Source of the DNA: Salibacteraceae bacterium
Lineage (GTDB): Bacteria > Bacteroidota > Bacteroidia > Flavobacteriales_G > Salibacteraceae
DNA length: 64,000 nucleotides
Reading direction: 5' to 3'
Assembly (NCBI GenBank): GCA_018401875.1
Contig: JAGYJZ010000002.1
Location: 186,001 to 250,000 of the forward strand
This document shows positions 19,529-29,556 of this stretch, one piece after another. Position numbers and translations under genes: made by a program. The first letter of the stretch is position 1; each line of letters starts with the position of its first letter. Under the pieces are notes generated by a model. That model worked only from the letters and a program-made list of their open reading frames with translations. It was not told where the DNA came from and ran no database searches.

Positions 19529-19561
19529 CAAAAAAAAGAGGATAGGTTGACCCTATCCTCT
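19529..19561 (-). terminator. Terminator of the ribosomal superoperon after rplQ
   Basis: On the minus strand a perfect 10-base-pair stem (AGAGGATAGG arms, 5-base loop) is followed by eight T. It closes the long rpsL-to-rplQ transcription unit, 30 bases after rplQ. Confidence 0.9.
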
Positions 19562-19590
19562 GCGTATTTTCAACAAGTTTGAAACATCAA

Positions 19591-20205
19591 TTACTTGTCT
19601 CCTTCTTTTTTCTCTTCCGATTCTGATTTTGCATCAGTTTCAGGAGCTTTTGCTTCTTCAGCTTTTGTCTCTTCTAATTCAGTCACTTCTACTTCAGTCA
19701 CTTCTTCAGCTTCTGCTACAACAGGTGCAGCCTCGGCTTTTGGTGCTGACTTAGTTTCTGCTTTTTCAGCAGACGCTCCTGTGCCAGTGCCTCTTCTAGA
19801 TCGTCTAGTTTTCTTCGCTGCTGACTTCGAATCTGTAGTGTAAATCTCATTGAAATCAACCAATTCAATCAGGCACATTTCAGCAGAGTCACCTGAACGG
19901 AAACCTGTTTTAATGATTCGAGTATAGCCTCCTGGTCGCTCAGCAACTTTCGGTGCTACTTCTCTAAACAGTTCTGTAACAGCCTCCTTGCTTTGAAGTT
20001 GACTGAACACTAATCTCCTGGAATGTGTAGTATCACTTTTTGACTTTGTAATCAAAGGTTCAACATACCCTCGAAGAGCTTTAGCTTTAGCCAATGTTGT
20101 GCTTATACGCTTGTGCGTAATGAGTGCATTGGCAAGGTTCATCATCAACGCATTTCTATGCGAAGTGGTTCTACCTAATTGATTGATTTTATTACGATTT
20201 CTCAT
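19591..20205 (-). CDS. rplQ: 50S ribosomal protein L17 with acidic tail
   Basis: L17 is a large-subunit protein near the exit tunnel. Residues 1-120 match the family ([18 protein letters not shown], then [12 protein letters not shown]). The protein is 204 residues rather than about 120. The extra 75 or so residues are low complexity: a lysine/arginine patch followed by an alanine-, glutamate- and threonine-rich tail ending in EEKKEGDK. Such tails occur in Bacteroidota L17; their role is unknown. It is the last gene of the superoperon, 20 bases after rpoA, and precedes the terminator. Confidence 0.96.
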   Translation of the reverse strand: MRNRNKINQLGRTTSHRNALMMNLANALITHKRISTTLAKAKALRGYVEPLITKSKSDTTHSRRLVFSQLQSKEAVTELFREVAPKVAERPGGYTRIIKTGFRSGDSAEMCLIELVDFNEIYTTDSKSAAKKTRRSRRGTGTGASAEKAETKSAPKAEAAPVVAEAEEVTEVEVTELEETKAEEAKAPETDAKSESEEKKEGDK

Positions 20206-20225
20206 TGCTCAAATATCAAGCGTTC

Positions 20226-21218
20226 TTATTCCTTTTCTAACAAATATTTTCCTACGTTCATTCCAAAGTGAAGCCCTTTAATCTGAACCAAATCTTCTAG
20301 CTCCGTTAGGGATTTTTTACCAAAGTTTCTAAACTTAAGTAAGTCATTCTTTTCAAACGTCACAAGATCACCAAGGGTTTCAACATCGGCAGCTTTCAGA
20401 CAATTGAGGGCACGAACTGAAAGGTCCATGTCTACCAATTTAGTCTTTAACAACTGACGCATGTGAAGCGTATTCTCATCTAATTCTTCTTCTGCTTTCT
20501 TTTCAACTTGATCAAGCGTAATACGCTCATCGCTGAACAACATAAAGTGATGGATCAAAATTTTAGCTGCTTCCTTTAATGCTTCCTTAGGGTGAATAGA
20601 CCCATCAGAATCAATATCGAAAATCAACTTCTCGTAGTCAGTCTTTTGTTCGACACGATAATTCTCAATCGTGTAACGCACGTTGCGTATCGGAGTAAAT
20701 ACTGAATCCAAGAAGATCGTTCCAAGGGCAGCGTTAGCAGTCTTGTTCTCTTCAGAAGGCACATATCCACGTCCTTTTCCTATGGTTACTTCCATTTCAA
20801 AGGTTACTGATTCGTCCATGTGACAAATTACGTGATCAGGATTCAACACTTGAAACGAGGTAGTAAATTTACCTATGTCACCAGCCGTGAATTTATCTTG
20901 GCCACTTACCTTGATGCGCACTTTTTCAGTGTCATCCTCTTTTATTTGTTGCTTAAAGCGAACTTCTTTAAGGTTGAGAACAATTTCGGTGACGTCTTCG
21001 ATAACTCCCTTCAGGGTGCTGAATTCGTGATCAACGCCTTCAATTCGAATTGAAGTGATTGCGAACCCCTCCAAAGAAGACAATAAAATTCTTCTAAGGG
21101 CATTCCCGATGGTAATACCATAACCTGGTTCGAGCGGACGGAATTCAAACTGACCTTTAAAGTCGTCTGCCTGAATCATTATGACCTTATCTGGTCTTTG
21201 AAAATCTAAAATTGCCAT
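20226..21218 (-). CDS. rpoA: RNA polymerase alpha subunit
   Basis: The 330-residue alpha subunit starts RNA polymerase assembly through its N-terminal domain (about residues 1-230, with [18 protein letters not shown] at 29-46) and contacts DNA and activators through its C-terminal domain (about 255-325, with helix-hairpin-helix [22 protein letters not shown]). It lies in the alpha operon between rpsD and rplQ. The 102-base gap before it, from 21219 to 21320, is the largest in the superoperon without a gene; I found no clear promoter there. Confidence 0.98.
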   Translation of the reverse strand: MAILDFQRPDKVIMIQADDFKGQFEFRPLEPGYGITIGNALRRILLSSLEGFAITSIRIEGVDHEFSTLKGVIEDVTEIVLNLKEVRFKQQIKEDDTEKVRIKVSGQDKFTAGDIGKFTTSFQVLNPDHVICHMDESVTFEMEVTIGKGRGYVPSEENKTANAALGTIFLDSVFTPIRNVRYTIENYRVEQKTDYEKLIFDIDSDGSIHPKEALKEAAKILIHHFMLFSDERITLDQVEKKAEEELDENTLHMRQLLKTKLVDMDLSVRALNCLKAADVETLGDLVTFEKNDLLKFRNFGKKSLTELEDLVQIKGLHFGMNVGKYLLEKE

Positions 21219-21320
21219 ATTATTTTTCTTCAGTTTTAATTGAATCTGAGTGTCTTCGTTTGAGTAGCTTGAAGAAGAGCGCCTTCAAACATTTTTGCTC
21301 AGATACAATGGATTGGTTAA

Positions 21321-21929
21321 TTATTTAGAGTACAATTCAACGATCAATTGCTCGCGGATATTTTCCGGGATTTGATCTCTTGTTGGAGCTACGATGTAGG
21401 TTCCAGACAATGTGACCTTATCAAAGTCGAGCCAAGGATAATTTTTAACTGAACTACCACTCACAGAATTTGAAATTGCTTCAAGAGATTTTGATTTCTC
21501 TCTTACTGCAATCACGTCACCTGGTTTCAAGTGGTAAGATGGTATATTTACGATATCACCATTTACAGTGATGTGCCTGTGGGCTACCAACTGACGAGCA
21601 CCTCTTCGAGATGGAGCAATGCCCAAACGAAAAACGGTGTTATCTAGTCTTGACTCACACAGCATCAAAAGGTTTTCACCTGTAATGCCTTTTCTTCTTG
21701 AAGCCTCAGCAAAAAGATTCGAAAATTGACGTTCAAGAATTCCGTAAGTATACTTTGCCTTTTGCTTTTCTTGAAGCTGAACTGCATATTCAGACTGCTT
21801 CATTCTTCGCTTGTTAGGCCCGTGCATTCCCGGTCCGTAATTCTTGCGCTCAAGTGCCTTGTCTGGTCCAAAAATAGGATCTCGGAACTTTCTTGCGATT
21901 TTAGACTTGGGTCCTGTGTATCTTGCCAT
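21321..21929 (-). CDS. rpsD: 30S ribosomal protein S4, cysteine-free form
   Basis: S4 is a primary 16S rRNA binder that starts assembly of the 30S body. The 202-residue protein has the N-terminal [21 protein letters not shown] block, without the cysteines of zinc-binding S4 forms, and the S4 RNA-binding domain at about residues 90-150 ([27 protein letters not shown]). Length is normal. Confidence 0.98.
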   Translation of the reverse strand: MARYTGPKSKIARKFRDPIFGPDKALERKNYGPGMHGPNKRRMKQSEYAVQLQEKQKAKYTYGILERQFSNLFAEASRRKGITGENLLMLCESRLDNTVFRLGIAPSRRGARQLVAHRHITVNGDIVNIPSYHLKPGDVIAVREKSKSLEAISNSVSGSSVKNYPWLDFDKVTLSGTYIVAPTRDQIPENIREQLIVELYSK

Positions 21930-21941
21930 TTCTTCTCGTTA

Positions 21942-22325
21942 TTAAACTCTTCTTCTTTTTGATGGTCTGCAACCGTTGTGCGGTAGCGGAGTTACGTCAT
22001 TGATCTCGGTCACTTCAATACCCATATTTGCGATACTTCGGATTGCGCTTTCACGACCCGAGCCGGGTCCTTTAACGTAAACTTTTACTTTGCGTAGGCC
22101 AGATTCATGTGCAACTTTGGCACAGTCCTGAGCACACATTTGTGCTGCATAAGGAGTATTCTTCTTGGAACCTCGGAAACCCATCTTTCCTGCAGATGAC
22201 CAAGAAATCACATCACCATTAGCATTGGTCAACGAAACAATAATGTTGTTGAATGATGCGTGGATGTGTGCTTCTCCTAACGCGTCTACTTTTACTTTCT
22301 TCTTTTTTGTCTGAGTCTTCGCCAT
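21942..22325 (-). CDS. rpsK: 30S ribosomal protein S11
   Basis: S11 lies on the platform of the 30S subunit and helps shape the mRNA exit region. The 127-residue protein has the family blocks [15 protein letters not shown] and [13 protein letters not shown], and the basic C-terminus [15 protein letters not shown]. It is 12 bases before rpsD and 23 bases after rpsM. Confidence 0.98.
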   Translation of the reverse strand: MAKTQTKKKKVKVDALGEAHIHASFNNIIVSLTNANGDVISWSSAGKMGFRGSKKNTPYAAQMCAQDCAKVAHESGLRKVKVYVKGPGSGRESAIRSIANMGIEVTEINDVTPLPHNGCRPSKRRRV

Positions 22326-22348
22326 GGAAAACGTGTTCTAATTAATTA

Positions 22349-22726
22349 TTACTTAGTTGCCTTCTTCTTGTTCGCAACAGTCTTTCTTTTTCCTTTTCGA
22401 GTACGGCTGTTATTCTTGGTGCGCTGACCACGAAGTGGTAAACCCACTCTGTGACGTACACCTCTATAACAACCAATATCCATTAAGCGCTTAATGTTCA
22501 GCTGGACCTCTGAACGAAGCGCACCTTCTACCTTGATATTTTGATTGATGTATTCTCTCACTAGAGCCAATTCATCATCATTCCATTCACTGACTTTTTT
22601 ACTCCAGTCAATGCCTGCTTTTGTCAAAATCTCTTGAGCCTTCGAACGTCCTATACCAAAGATGTAGGTTAGTCCGATTTCGCCTCTTTTGTTTCTTGGT
22701 AGATCTATACCTGCTATACGAGCCAT
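22349..22726 (-). CDS. rpsM: 30S ribosomal protein S13
   Basis: S13 sits in the 30S head and contacts the P-site tRNA and the 50S subunit. The 125-residue protein starts [25 protein letters not shown], has the helix-turn-helix-like middle and the C-terminal [13 protein letters not shown] signature with a lysine-rich tail. It follows rpmJ by 10 bases. Confidence 0.98.
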   Translation of the reverse strand: MARIAGIDLPRNKRGEIGLTYIFGIGRSKAQEILTKAGIDWSKKVSEWNDDELALVREYINQNIKVEGALRSEVQLNIKRLMDIGCYRGVRHRVGLPLRGQRTKNNSRTRKGKRKTVANKKKATK

Positions 22727-22736
22727 ATCTTAAATT

Positions 22737-22853
22737 TTATCCTTGTCTTTGTTTGTGTTTCGGATTCTTCTTATTGATGACATAAACACGTCCTTTTCTC
22801 TTGACGATTTTATCATCAGCAGATCTCTTTTTTACGGATGCTCTAATTTTCAT
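22737..22853 (-). CDS. rpmJ: 50S ribosomal protein L36, cysteine-free form
   Basis: A 38-residue frame starts [15 protein letters not shown] and ends NPKHKQRQG, which identifies L36, a small protein of the large subunit. Zinc-binding L36 has CxxC near residues 11-14 and Cys near 27; here these positions are Ser, Asp and Asn, so this is the zinc-independent form. It lies in its usual place between infA (11 bases) and rpsM (10 bases). Confidence 0.96.
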   Translation of the reverse strand: MKIRASVKKRSADDKIVKRKGRVYVINKKNPKHKQRQG

Positions 22854-22864
22854 GATCCAGCCTA

Positions 22865-23083
22865 TTATTTGTATCTGTATGTAATTCTACCTTTTGACAA
22901 ATCGTAAGGTGACATTTCCACCTTTACCTTATCTCCAGGCAATATTTTAATATAATGCATGCGCATCTTTCCAGAAATATGTGCAGTTATAACGTGCCCA
23001 TTTTCAAGTTCAACGCGAAACATCGCATTCGATAATGCTTCTGTAATCGTACCGTCTTGTTCTATGGACGCCTGTTTTGCCAT
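22865..23083 (-). CDS. infA: Translation initiation factor IF-1
   Basis: IF-1 binds the A site of the 30S subunit during initiation. The 72-residue protein is a single OB fold with the family pattern [21 protein letters not shown] and the C-terminal [18 protein letters not shown]. It follows map by 7 bases. Confidence 0.98.
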   Translation of the reverse strand: MAKQASIEQDGTITEALSNAMFRVELENGHVITAHISGKMRMHYIKILPGDKVKVEMSPYDLSKGRITYRYK

Positions 23084-23090
23084 GTTTCTG

Positions 23091-23870
23091 TTATGCTTCT
23101 ATTTTTAATTTTTCTTCTATAAACTCAAATGTTGAAAGCACTTCTGCCTTTCCTTTTCTTACTACGATGGTATGCTCAAAATGGGCTGAAGGTTTCCGAT
23201 CAGCTGTCACAATGGTCCATCCATCTCTTAGTTGGCTTACCTCTTTTTTACCTTGATTGATCATCGGCTCAATTGCTATCACCAACCCTTCAACCAAAAC
23301 AGGACCTCTCCCTCGTTTTCCGAAATTCGGAACCTCAGGCGCCTCGTGCAATTTCTTACCAAGACCATGTCCTACCAACTCTCTTACCACACCATAGCCA
23401 TTTCGTTCTGCTTCAAATTGAACTGCATAACCTATATCACCTACGCGATTACCAGCAATGGCTTGTTCTATTCCAAGCATCAAACTTCTTTTTGTGGTTT
23501 CAAGTAGGTCATCCACCTCTTTTGAAACCTCACCTACTTTAAACGTGTAGGCTGAATCACCATAGTATCCATTCATCAAAACTCCACAGTCTACGGATAG
23601 GATGTCTCCATCTACCACTTCCTTTTTATCAGGAATTCCGTGCACAACTGCTTCATTTTTAGAAATGCATAAACTATTTGGGAAGCCATTGTAGTTCAAA
23701 AAACCAGGCACTGCACCGTGGTCATGTATGAACTCATAAGCTCGTTTATCCAATTCTAAAGGAGTCACCCCGGGTCTAACCAAGGAAGCTACTTCTGCTA
23801 AAGTTTTTCCAACAAGTAAAGAACTTTCTCTAATTAACGCTATCTCTTCTTCGCTTTTACCTCTCAACAT
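23091..23870 (-). CDS. map: Methionine aminopeptidase, type I
   Basis: The enzyme removes the initiator methionine from new proteins. The 259-residue pita-bread fold shows all metal-site blocks in order: HGIPDKK, the aspartates of SVDCG and YGDSA, His in [10 protein letters not shown], Glu in IEPMI and Glu in FEHTIVV. Length is normal for type Ia. It is in the spc operon between secY (11 bases) and infA (7 bases), linking export and N-terminal processing genes. Confidence 0.97.
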   Translation of the reverse strand: MLRGKSEEEIALIRESSLLVGKTLAEVASLVRPGVTPLELDKRAYEFIHDHGAVPGFLNYNGFPNSLCISKNEAVVHGIPDKKEVVDGDILSVDCGVLMNGYYGDSAYTFKVGEVSKEVDDLLETTKRSLMLGIEQAIAGNRVGDIGYAVQFEAERNGYGVVRELVGHGLGKKLHEAPEVPNFGKRGRGPVLVEGLVIAIEPMINQGKKEVSQLRDGWTIVTADRKPSAHFEHTIVVRKGKAEVLSTFEFIEEKLKIEA

Positions 23871-23881
23871 ATCAATCTATC

Positions 23882-25213
23882 TTAGCCAGCCATTCCAAAA
23901 GCGGAGGAAGAGCGGCCCTTTATTTTTCCTGATTTCATTAAACCATCATAATGTCTCATCAACAGGTGACTTTCAATTTGTTGAAGTGTATCTAGGATCA
24001 CCCCAACCATAATCAAAAGTGACGTACCTCCGAAGAAGTAGGCAAATCCTGTCGACACTCCTGCGATCATCGCAAAAGCCGGCAAAATTGCAACAATTCC
24101 TAGGAATATGGAACCAGGAAGTGTAATTCTTGAAAGAACGTTGTCTAGGAACTCTGAAGTCTTCTTTCCTGGCTTAACACCTGGAATAAAGCCACCGTTT
24201 CTTTTTAAGTCTTCAGCCATTTGATTTGGATTGACCGTAATCGCTGTGTAGAAATAAGTAAATGCTATTATCAGGATAAAGAATACAAAGTTGTACCAGA
24301 ATCCAGTAATATCAGCGAATGCCGATGCGAATCCCGTAGCAGTATCAGAGCTTGTGAAACCCACCAACGTGATTGGCAAGAACATCAAAGCTTGCGCGAA
24401 AATGATTGGCATTACACCCGCTGCATTCACTTTCAGAGGAATGTACTGACGAACTCCACCGTATTGTTTGTTACCTACTACCTTTTTTGCGAAATTCACG
24501 GGTATCCTCCGAGTGCCCTGCACCAGCGCAACTGTTGCAATGGTTACTAAAAGAAGGAAAACAAGTTCGATCAACAACATCACAAAACCACCAGCGCTTG
24601 CCCTCTGCTCGATCTCAAAGAAGAAGGAACTCGGAAGTTGAGCGATAATACCGATCATAATGATCATTGAAATACCATTTCCGATGCCTTTATCGGTAAT
24701 TTTTTCTCCTAACCACATCACAAATACAGTTCCTGTAATGAGCAATACGATCGTGCTAATCCACCAAAAAGTTGTTGTACCACCCGCAACTGCTTGCGCA
24801 GGGATTTGAGTAGATATGTAACTCGGAGCTTGAAAAGCAGTGATCGCGATGGTTAAAAACCGCGTATATTGATTAATCTTTCTTCGTCCGCTCTCACCTT
24901 CCTTTTGCATTTTCTGAATGGCTGGAACGGCAATTCCCATAAGCTGCATCACGATGGAAGCAGAAATGTAAGGCATGATACCTAAAGCGAAAACGGAAGC
25001 CCTCGAAAAGGCACCACCTGCAAATATGTTAAGCAGGGCTGCAATTCCTGAAGCCTCACCATTAACCTCACCCAAAACAGCTGGATCAACACCTGGAAGT
25101 ACCACGAAGGCACCCAAGCGATAGATCAATAGAAATCCGAGGGTATTTAAAATTCGTACCCTAAGATCTTCGATCTTCCAAATGTTCTGAAGTGTTTCTA
25201 TAAATCTTTTCAT
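23882..25213 (-). CDS. secY: Protein translocase subunit SecY
   Basis: SecY is the channel subunit of the SecYEG translocon in the inner membrane. The 443-residue protein has ten hydrophobic membrane spans; the first includes TLGFLLIYRLGAFVVLPGVD, the plug-region GGAFSRASVFALGIMPYISASI follows, and the long cytoplasmic loop between spans 8 and 9 contains AEDLKRNGGFIPGVKPGK. It starts 2 bases after rplO. SecE and SecG are not in this window. Confidence 0.98.
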   Translation of the reverse strand: MKRFIETLQNIWKIEDLRVRILNTLGFLLIYRLGAFVVLPGVDPAVLGEVNGEASGIAALLNIFAGGAFSRASVFALGIMPYISASIVMQLMGIAVPAIQKMQKEGESGRRKINQYTRFLTIAITAFQAPSYISTQIPAQAVAGGTTTFWWISTIVLLITGTVFVMWLGEKITDKGIGNGISMIIMIGIIAQLPSSFFFEIEQRASAGGFVMLLIELVFLLLVTIATVALVQGTRRIPVNFAKKVVGNKQYGGVRQYIPLKVNAAGVMPIIFAQALMFLPITLVGFTSSDTATGFASAFADITGFWYNFVFFILIIAFTYFYTAITVNPNQMAEDLKRNGGFIPGVKPGKKTSEFLDNVLSRITLPGSIFLGIVAILPAFAMIAGVSTGFAYFFGGTSLLIMVGVILDTLQQIESHLLMRHYDGLMKSGKIKGRSSSAFGMAG

Positions 25214-25215
25214 GC

Positions 25216-25668
25216 TTATTCTATGATCTTTGTAGATCCACCTTTTGATTCGATTGCTTCTTTAGCTGTTTTCGAGAATGCGTGCACTTCAACCGAAAGT
25301 TTAGACTTCAGTTCGCCACGACCCAATACTTTAATAAGATCTTTCTTACCAACGATTGATTTCTCCACTAAAAAAGCAGCATTGATTTCTGTTGTTTTGT
25401 ACTGATCAGCAAGTGCTTGAAGAGTGTCGAGATTAATTCCGTGAAATTCTTTTCTGTTTGGATTCTTGAAGCCAAACTTAGGCACACGTCTTTGAAGTGG
25501 CATTTGACCACCTTCAAAACCAACCTTTTTTGAATAACCGCTTCTAGACTTGGCACCTTTGTGCCCTCGAGACGCTGTTCCTCCACTGCCAGAACCTTCA
25601 CCTCGACCTAGTCGTTTGTTGTTCTTTTTAACAGAACCTTTTGCGGGTTTTAAATTACTTAAGTCCAT
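25216..25668 (-). CDS. rplO: 50S ribosomal protein L15
   Basis: L15 is a late-binding large-subunit protein with a long glycine- and basic-rich N-terminal arm. The 150-residue protein starts MDLSNLKPAKGSVKK, has the GRGEGSGSGGTASRGHKG arm and the GQMPLQRRVPKFGF block, and a globular C-terminal half. It is cotranscribed with rpmD and secY. Confidence 0.98.
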   Translation of the reverse strand: MDLSNLKPAKGSVKKNNKRLGRGEGSGSGGTASRGHKGAKSRSGYSKKVGFEGGQMPLQRRVPKFGFKNPNRKEFHGINLDTLQALADQYKTTEINAAFLVEKSIVGKKDLIKVLGRGELKSKLSVEVHAFSKTAKEAIESKGGSTKIIE

Positions 25669-25677
25669 AATTGTGGA

Positions 25678-25860
25678 TTATTTAACGTCTTCGACTTTTA
25701 ATAAATGGTTCACTTTATTGATCATTCCGATGATTTGTGGCGTGCCCACAACTTCAACAGTGGAATTCATCTTCTTTAGACCAAGTGCAGCAACAGTTGC
25801 CTTTTGATCTCCTGGTCTTTTGATGGTTGAACGAACCAATGTTAGTTTAAACTTTTCCAT
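25678..25860 (-). CDS. rpmD: 50S ribosomal protein L30
   Basis: The 60-residue protein has the short L30 form: beta strand [13 protein letters not shown], helix [11 protein letters not shown] and the C-terminal [19 protein letters not shown]. It lies between rpsE (6 bases) and rplO (9 bases) as usual. Confidence 0.97.
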   Translation of the reverse strand: MEKFKLTLVRSTIKRPGDQKATVAALGLKKMNSTVEVVGTPQIIGMINKVNHLLKVEDVK

Positions 25861-25866
25861 ATTTTC

Positions 25867-26385
25867 TTATCCGTTGAACACTGTATCAAGGTTAACTCCT
25901 CTTTGACGAGCAACTGTGTTTGCGTCACGCAATTGCGTTAATGCTTCGATAGTCGCTTTCACCACGTTTGCAGGATTCGATGAACCTTTAGACTTGGCGA
26001 GCACATCGGTAATTCCGACACTTTCCAACACAGCGCGCATCGCACCACCGGCTATAACTCCAGTACCATGAGAAGCAGGCTTTAGGAATATAAATGCACC
26101 ACCAAATCGCCCCAATTGCTCGTGTGGAACTGTTCCACCTTGAATTGGCACTTTGATGAGGTTTTTCTTAGCATCATCGATGGCTTTCTCAATAGCACTT
26201 GTAGCTTCTTTGGCCTTTCCAAGACCGTGACCTACAACTCCATTTTCATTTCCAACCACAACTACTGCTGAGAATCCAAAAGCACGTCCACCTTTGGTAA
26301 CTTTAGTTACTCTTCTTACTTCTACAAGACGGTCTTTCAACTCGATCTCGCTTGACTTTACTCTTTTTATGTTTTCGCTTGCCAT
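25867..26385 (-). CDS. rpsE: 30S ribosomal protein S5
   Basis: S5 lines the mRNA entry and affects decoding accuracy. The 172-residue protein has the N-terminal double-stranded RNA-binding-like domain with [17 protein letters not shown] and [14 protein letters not shown], and the C-terminal domain with [15 protein letters not shown] and [15 protein letters not shown]. It is 11 bases after rplR. Confidence 0.98.
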   Translation of the reverse strand: MASENIKRVKSSEIELKDRLVEVRRVTKVTKGGRAFGFSAVVVVGNENGVVGHGLGKAKEATSAIEKAIDDAKKNLIKVPIQGGTVPHEQLGRFGGAFIFLKPASHGTGVIAGGAMRAVLESVGITDVLAKSKGSSNPANVVKATIEALTQLRDANTVARQRGVNLDTVFNG

Positions 26386-26396
26386 GTCGGTTGCTC

Positions 26397-26750
26397 TTAG
26401 AATTTTAATCCATTCTCACGTGCTGCCTCGGCTAAAGCCTTTACACGTCCGTGATACAAATAGCCATTACGATCAAATACTACTTCACTTACACCAGCAG
26501 CTGTTGCTGCCTCTGCGATCTTCTTTCCGATCAAAGTTGCTTGTTCGATCTTTGAAATCCCTTTGGTTGACTTATCACCTAAAGATGATGCAGCAGCCAG
26601 TGTTTTTCCATCCAAATCATTAATGACTTGAGCGTAGATCTCTTTGTTACTTCTGAAAACCGACAATCTAGGTGTCTCTGTAGTTCCAGTAATATTTTTA
26701 CGGATACGCTTCTTAATTCGCGTTCTCCTTTGTAATTTGCTAAGTGCCAT
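26397..26750 (-). CDS. rplR: 50S ribosomal protein L18
   Basis: L18 binds 5S rRNA with L5 and anchors it to the central protuberance. The 117-residue protein has the basic N-terminus [15 protein letters not shown], the [16 protein letters not shown] strand and the C-terminal [23 protein letters not shown] signature split over the rRNA-binding face. Confidence 0.97.
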   Translation of the reverse strand: MALSKLQRRTRIKKRIRKNITGTTETPRLSVFRSNKEIYAQVINDLDGKTLAAASSLGDKSTKGISKIEQATLIGKKIAEAATAAGVSEVVFDRNGYLYHGRVKALAEAARENGLKF

Positions 26751-26759
26751 TCTTACTAC

Positions 26760-27314
26760 TTATTTTTTAGCGGCCGACTTACCGGCTTTTCTTCTAATCT
26801 GTTCACCTACGTAACGAATACCTTTTCCTTTGTACGGCTCAGGCTTTCTCAATGATCTCAACTTAGCGGCAACTTGCCCGATGAGTTGTTTATCGTGTGA
26901 TTCAAACGTCACGATAGGATTTTTACCTCTTTCTTGCTCTGCCTTTACAGAAACTTCCGATGGAATTTCAAACAAAACGTTGTGCGAATACCCTAAAGAC
27001 AGCTCTAGTTTTTGACCTTGAACTGCTGCTCGGTAACCTACACCAACCAATTCTTGTTTAATGGTAAAACCATTTGAAACGCCTTCGATCATATTGCTCA
27101 CCAACGAACGGTAAAGTCCGTGTTTTGAGCGTTGATCTTTGTGATCGTTTTCTCGTGCAAAGGTAATGACGTTGTCCTCAATAGATACCGAGATACAATT
27201 ATCAATTTCTTGCTTCAATTCTCCCTTCGTTCCTTTAACATGTATGGTGTTTCCATCCATCTTAACTTCAACTCCTGCGGGAATTGTTATTGGTGCTTTT
27301 CCAATTCGTGACAT
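26760..27314 (-). CDS. rplF: 50S ribosomal protein L6
   Basis: L6 sits near the GTPase centre of the 50S subunit. The 184-residue protein is a duplicated alpha-beta fold; the start SRIGKAPITIPAGVEV and the C-terminal signature PEPYKGKGIRYVGE are diagnostic. It lies 11 bases after rpsH and 9 bases before rplR. Confidence 0.98.
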   Translation of the reverse strand: MSRIGKAPITIPAGVEVKMDGNTIHVKGTKGELKQEIDNCISVSIEDNVITFARENDHKDQRSKHGLYRSLVSNMIEGVSNGFTIKQELVGVGYRAAVQGQKLELSLGYSHNVLFEIPSEVSVKAEQERGKNPIVTFESHDKQLIGQVAAKLRSLRKPEPYKGKGIRYVGEQIRRKAGKSAAKK

Positions 27315-27325
27315 TATTCAATCTT

Positions 27326-27727
27326 TTAATAGACGTAACACAAAACTTCTCCTCCTACCTTGTCTTGACGTGCTTCTTTATCGCTCATCAACCCTTTCGA
27401 TGTTGAAAGTATAGCGATTCCTAAGCCGTTCAATACGCGAGGCAGGCTATCAGACCCGGTGTACTTTCGTAAACCTGGCTTACTGATTCTCTTCAAGCCT
27501 TTAATGGCCGAAGACTTCGTTACCTTATCATACTTCAATGCAATTTTAATATTGCCTTGGGGACCTTCCTCTTCAAACTTATAATTGAGGATGTATCCTT
27601 TTTCAAAGAGAATCTTTGTCATCTCTTTCTTAATGTTCGATGCAGGAATGTCCACTACACGGTGATTAGCGCTTATTGCGTTTCTCAACCTCGTTAGGTA
27701 ATCTGCTATTGGATCAGTAACAACCAT
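27326..27727 (-). CDS. rpsH: 30S ribosomal protein S8
   Basis: S8 binds helix 21 of 16S rRNA, and in many bacteria it also represses its own operon mRNA. The 133-residue protein starts [18 protein letters not shown] and has the C-terminal SIGITEST-like [18 protein letters not shown] signature followed by [10 protein letters not shown] saw no mimic of the S8 site in the upstream mRNA. Confidence 0.98.
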   Translation of the reverse strand: MVVTDPIADYLTRLRNAISANHRVVDIPASNIKKEMTKILFEKGYILNYKFEEEGPQGNIKIALKYDKVTKSSAIKGLKRISKPGLRKYTGSDSLPRVLNGLGIAILSTSKGLMSDKEARQDKVGGEVLCYVY

Positions 27728-27757
27728 CTTTTCTTCTTTCTTTAAATCTGTCTTGAA

Positions 27758-28027
27758 TTACCAGCTTGCTTTTGATACTCCAGGAATCAACCCTTGATTC
27801 GCCATTTCACGGAACAACACTCTTGATATACCAAATTGACGCATATAACCTCTTGGTCGACCAGTCAATTGACATCTATTGTGCAGTCTCACAGCAGAGG
27901 AGTTTTTTGGAAGTTTTTGCAACTCTTCCCACTTTCCTTCTGCTTTTAATTGAGCGCGCTTTTCTGCATATCTATCAACCATTTGTTGACGTTTGCGCTC
28001 TCTGGCTTTCATTGATTCCTTTGCCAT
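27758..28027 (-). CDS. rpsN: 30S ribosomal protein S14, cysteine-free form
   Basis: S14 lies in the 30S head. At 89 residues this is the long, zinc-independent form: it starts [18 protein letters not shown] and the C-terminal block [27 protein letters not shown] has only one of the four cysteines of the zinc-binding short form. It is 3 bases after rplE. Confidence 0.97.
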   Translation of the reverse strand: MAKESMKARERKRQQMVDRYAEKRAQLKAEGKWEELQKLPKNSSAVRLHNRCQLTGRPRGYMRQFGISRVLFREMANQGLIPGVSKASW

Positions 28028-28030
28028 AAC

Positions 28031-28582
28031 TTATTTTTTGAATGGTAATCCAAATGCTTTTAATAATTCAAAACCTTCTTCGTCAGTGTTGGCTGATGTC
28101 ACAAACGTGATATCCATTCCTGTCACTCTAACGATCTTATCAATATCTATTTCTGGGAAGATGATTTGTTCAGTAATTCCCAAGTTGTAATTTCCTCTTT
28201 TGTCGAATCCTTTCGGGTTGATTCCTCTAAAGTCTCTGGTACGCGGTAATGAAACAGAAATAAACCTGTCTAAAAATTCGTACATCATGTCGCCTCTCAA
28301 GGTAACTTTCGCTCCAATAGGCATTCCTTTTCTCAACTTGAAGTTTGAAATGTCCTTCTTAGCGTAAGTGGCAATTGCTTTCTGACCAGAAATCAAGCCC
28401 ATTTCTTGAACCGCACTTTCGATCACTTTCTTATCGGCTGTAGCGTCACCAAGTCCTTGGTTTAAAACTATTTTCTGAAGTCTAGGCACTTGCATTACGC
28501 TGCTGTACTGAAACTTTTCTTTTAGAGCACCAACGATTTCTTCGTTGTACTGCTTCTTTAATCGTGGCGTGTATTCACTCAT
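28031..28582 (-). CDS. rplE: 50S ribosomal protein L5
   Basis: L5 binds 5S rRNA and touches the P-site tRNA. The 183-residue protein has the [14 protein letters not shown] block near the start, the [23 protein letters not shown] block and the C-terminal [15 protein letters not shown]. Its start overlaps the stop of rplX by 4 bases (ATGA), indicating coupled translation. Confidence 0.98.
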   Translation of the reverse strand: MSEYTPRLKKQYNEEIVGALKEKFQYSSVMQVPRLQKIVLNQGLGDATADKKVIESAVQEMGLISGQKAIATYAKKDISNFKLRKGMPIGAKVTLRGDMMYEFLDRFISVSLPRTRDFRGINPKGFDKRGNYNLGITEQIIFPEIDIDKIVRVTGMDITFVTSANTDEEGFELLKAFGLPFKK

Positions 28583-28902
28583 TTGATTACCTCCCCTGAT
28601 CTTTTAGAATATCTAACTTTTACTCCTGCTTCATCTACTTTTCTACCTATTCTGCATGGCTTGCCATCTTTAGGATCAGCATGCAACAGGTTTGAAATAT
28701 GAATAGGACCTTCTTTTTTTACGATGCCACCATCAGGATTTGCTGCGCTTGGCTTTGAGTGAACTGAAATCATATTCAATCCTTCTACCAACGCGCGCAT
28801 TTTCTCACGGTTTACTTCAAGCACTCTGCCACTCTTTCCCTTTTCATTACCGGAAATAACCACTACTTGATCACCTTTTTTTATGTGCAATTTCTTTTGC
28901 AT
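28579..28902 (-). CDS. rplX: 50S ribosomal protein L24
   Basis: L24 starts 50S assembly near the tunnel exit. The 107-residue protein has the KOW motif [21 protein letters not shown] at residues about 8-28 and the C-terminal [23 protein letters not shown]. It follows rplN by 12 bases and overlaps rplE. Confidence 0.98.
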   Translation of the reverse strand: MQKKLHIKKGDQVVVISGNEKGKSGRVLEVNREKMRALVEGLNMISVHSKPSAANPDGGIVKKEGPIHISNLLHADPKDGKPCRIGRKVDEAGVKVRYSKRSGEVIK

Positions 28903-28914
28903 TTCTTCTCTTTT

Positions 28915-29283
28915 TTAAAGCACCTCAGGGGCCAACGAAACGATTTTCATGAACTGTTTTTCACGCAATTCTCTTGCCACTGGGCCAAAAATTCGTGTTC
29001 CTCTCATTTCTCCTCCTTGATTCAAAAGAACTACAGCATTCTCATCAAATCGGATATAAGAACCATCATTGCGTCTTACTTCCTTTCTGGTTCGAACAAC
29101 AACAGCTCGGCTTACTGCGCCTTTTTTAATATTTCCTGAAGGCATTGCTTCCTTCACGGAAACAACCACGGTATCACCGATACTTGCGTACCTTCTTTTC
29201 GTTCCTCCAAGTACCCGAATACACAAAACCTCTTTGGCTCCGCTATTATCGGCAACTTTCATTCGTGACTCCTGCTGTAACAT
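28915..29283 (-). CDS. rplN: 50S ribosomal protein L14
   Basis: L14 forms bridge B5/B8 between the subunits. The 122-residue beta barrel starts [19 protein letters not shown] and contains the family signature around [18 protein letters not shown] and the [13 protein letters not shown] block. It follows rpsQ by 9 bases. Confidence 0.98.
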   Translation of the reverse strand: MLQQESRMKVADNSGAKEVLCIRVLGGTKRRYASIGDTVVVSVKEAMPSGNIKKGAVSRAVVVRTRKEVRRNDGSYIRFDENAVVLLNQGGEMRGTRIFGPVARELREKQFMKIVSLAPEVL

Positions 29284-29292
29284 CTTTAAATC

Positions 29293-29550
29293 TTATTTAG
29301 CTTTTTCTACAATCTCAACTAATCTCCAGCGCTTTCGCTTGCTGAGCGGACGAATCTCCATGATGCGAACTGAGTCACCAATTCCACATTCGTTCTTGTC
29401 ATCGTGTGCCATAAACTTCTTAGACACATTCACGAATTTCCCGTATTTCGGGTGCATCGTTTTACGCGATACTGTAACCACGATAGACTTGTCCATCTTG
29501 TTACTGGTAACCACACCAATTCGCTCTTTTCTTAAATTTCTTTCTGACAT
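29293..29550 (-). CDS. rpsQ: 30S ribosomal protein S17
   Basis: S17 is a primary binder of the 16S 5' domain. The 85-residue OB fold has [19 protein letters not shown] at the start and the signature [20 protein letters not shown]. It is 6 bases after rpmC. Confidence 0.98.
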   Translation of the reverse strand: MSERNLRKERIGVVTSNKMDKSIVVTVSRKTMHPKYGKFVNVSKKFMAHDDKNECGIGDSVRIMEIRPLSKRKRWRLVEIVEKAK

Positions 29551-29556
29551 GATATC

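Noticed and set aside
21219..21320. Internal promoter between rpsD and rpoA
   Set aside because: No TAnnTTTG box was found on the minus strand; the closest sequence lacks the TA.
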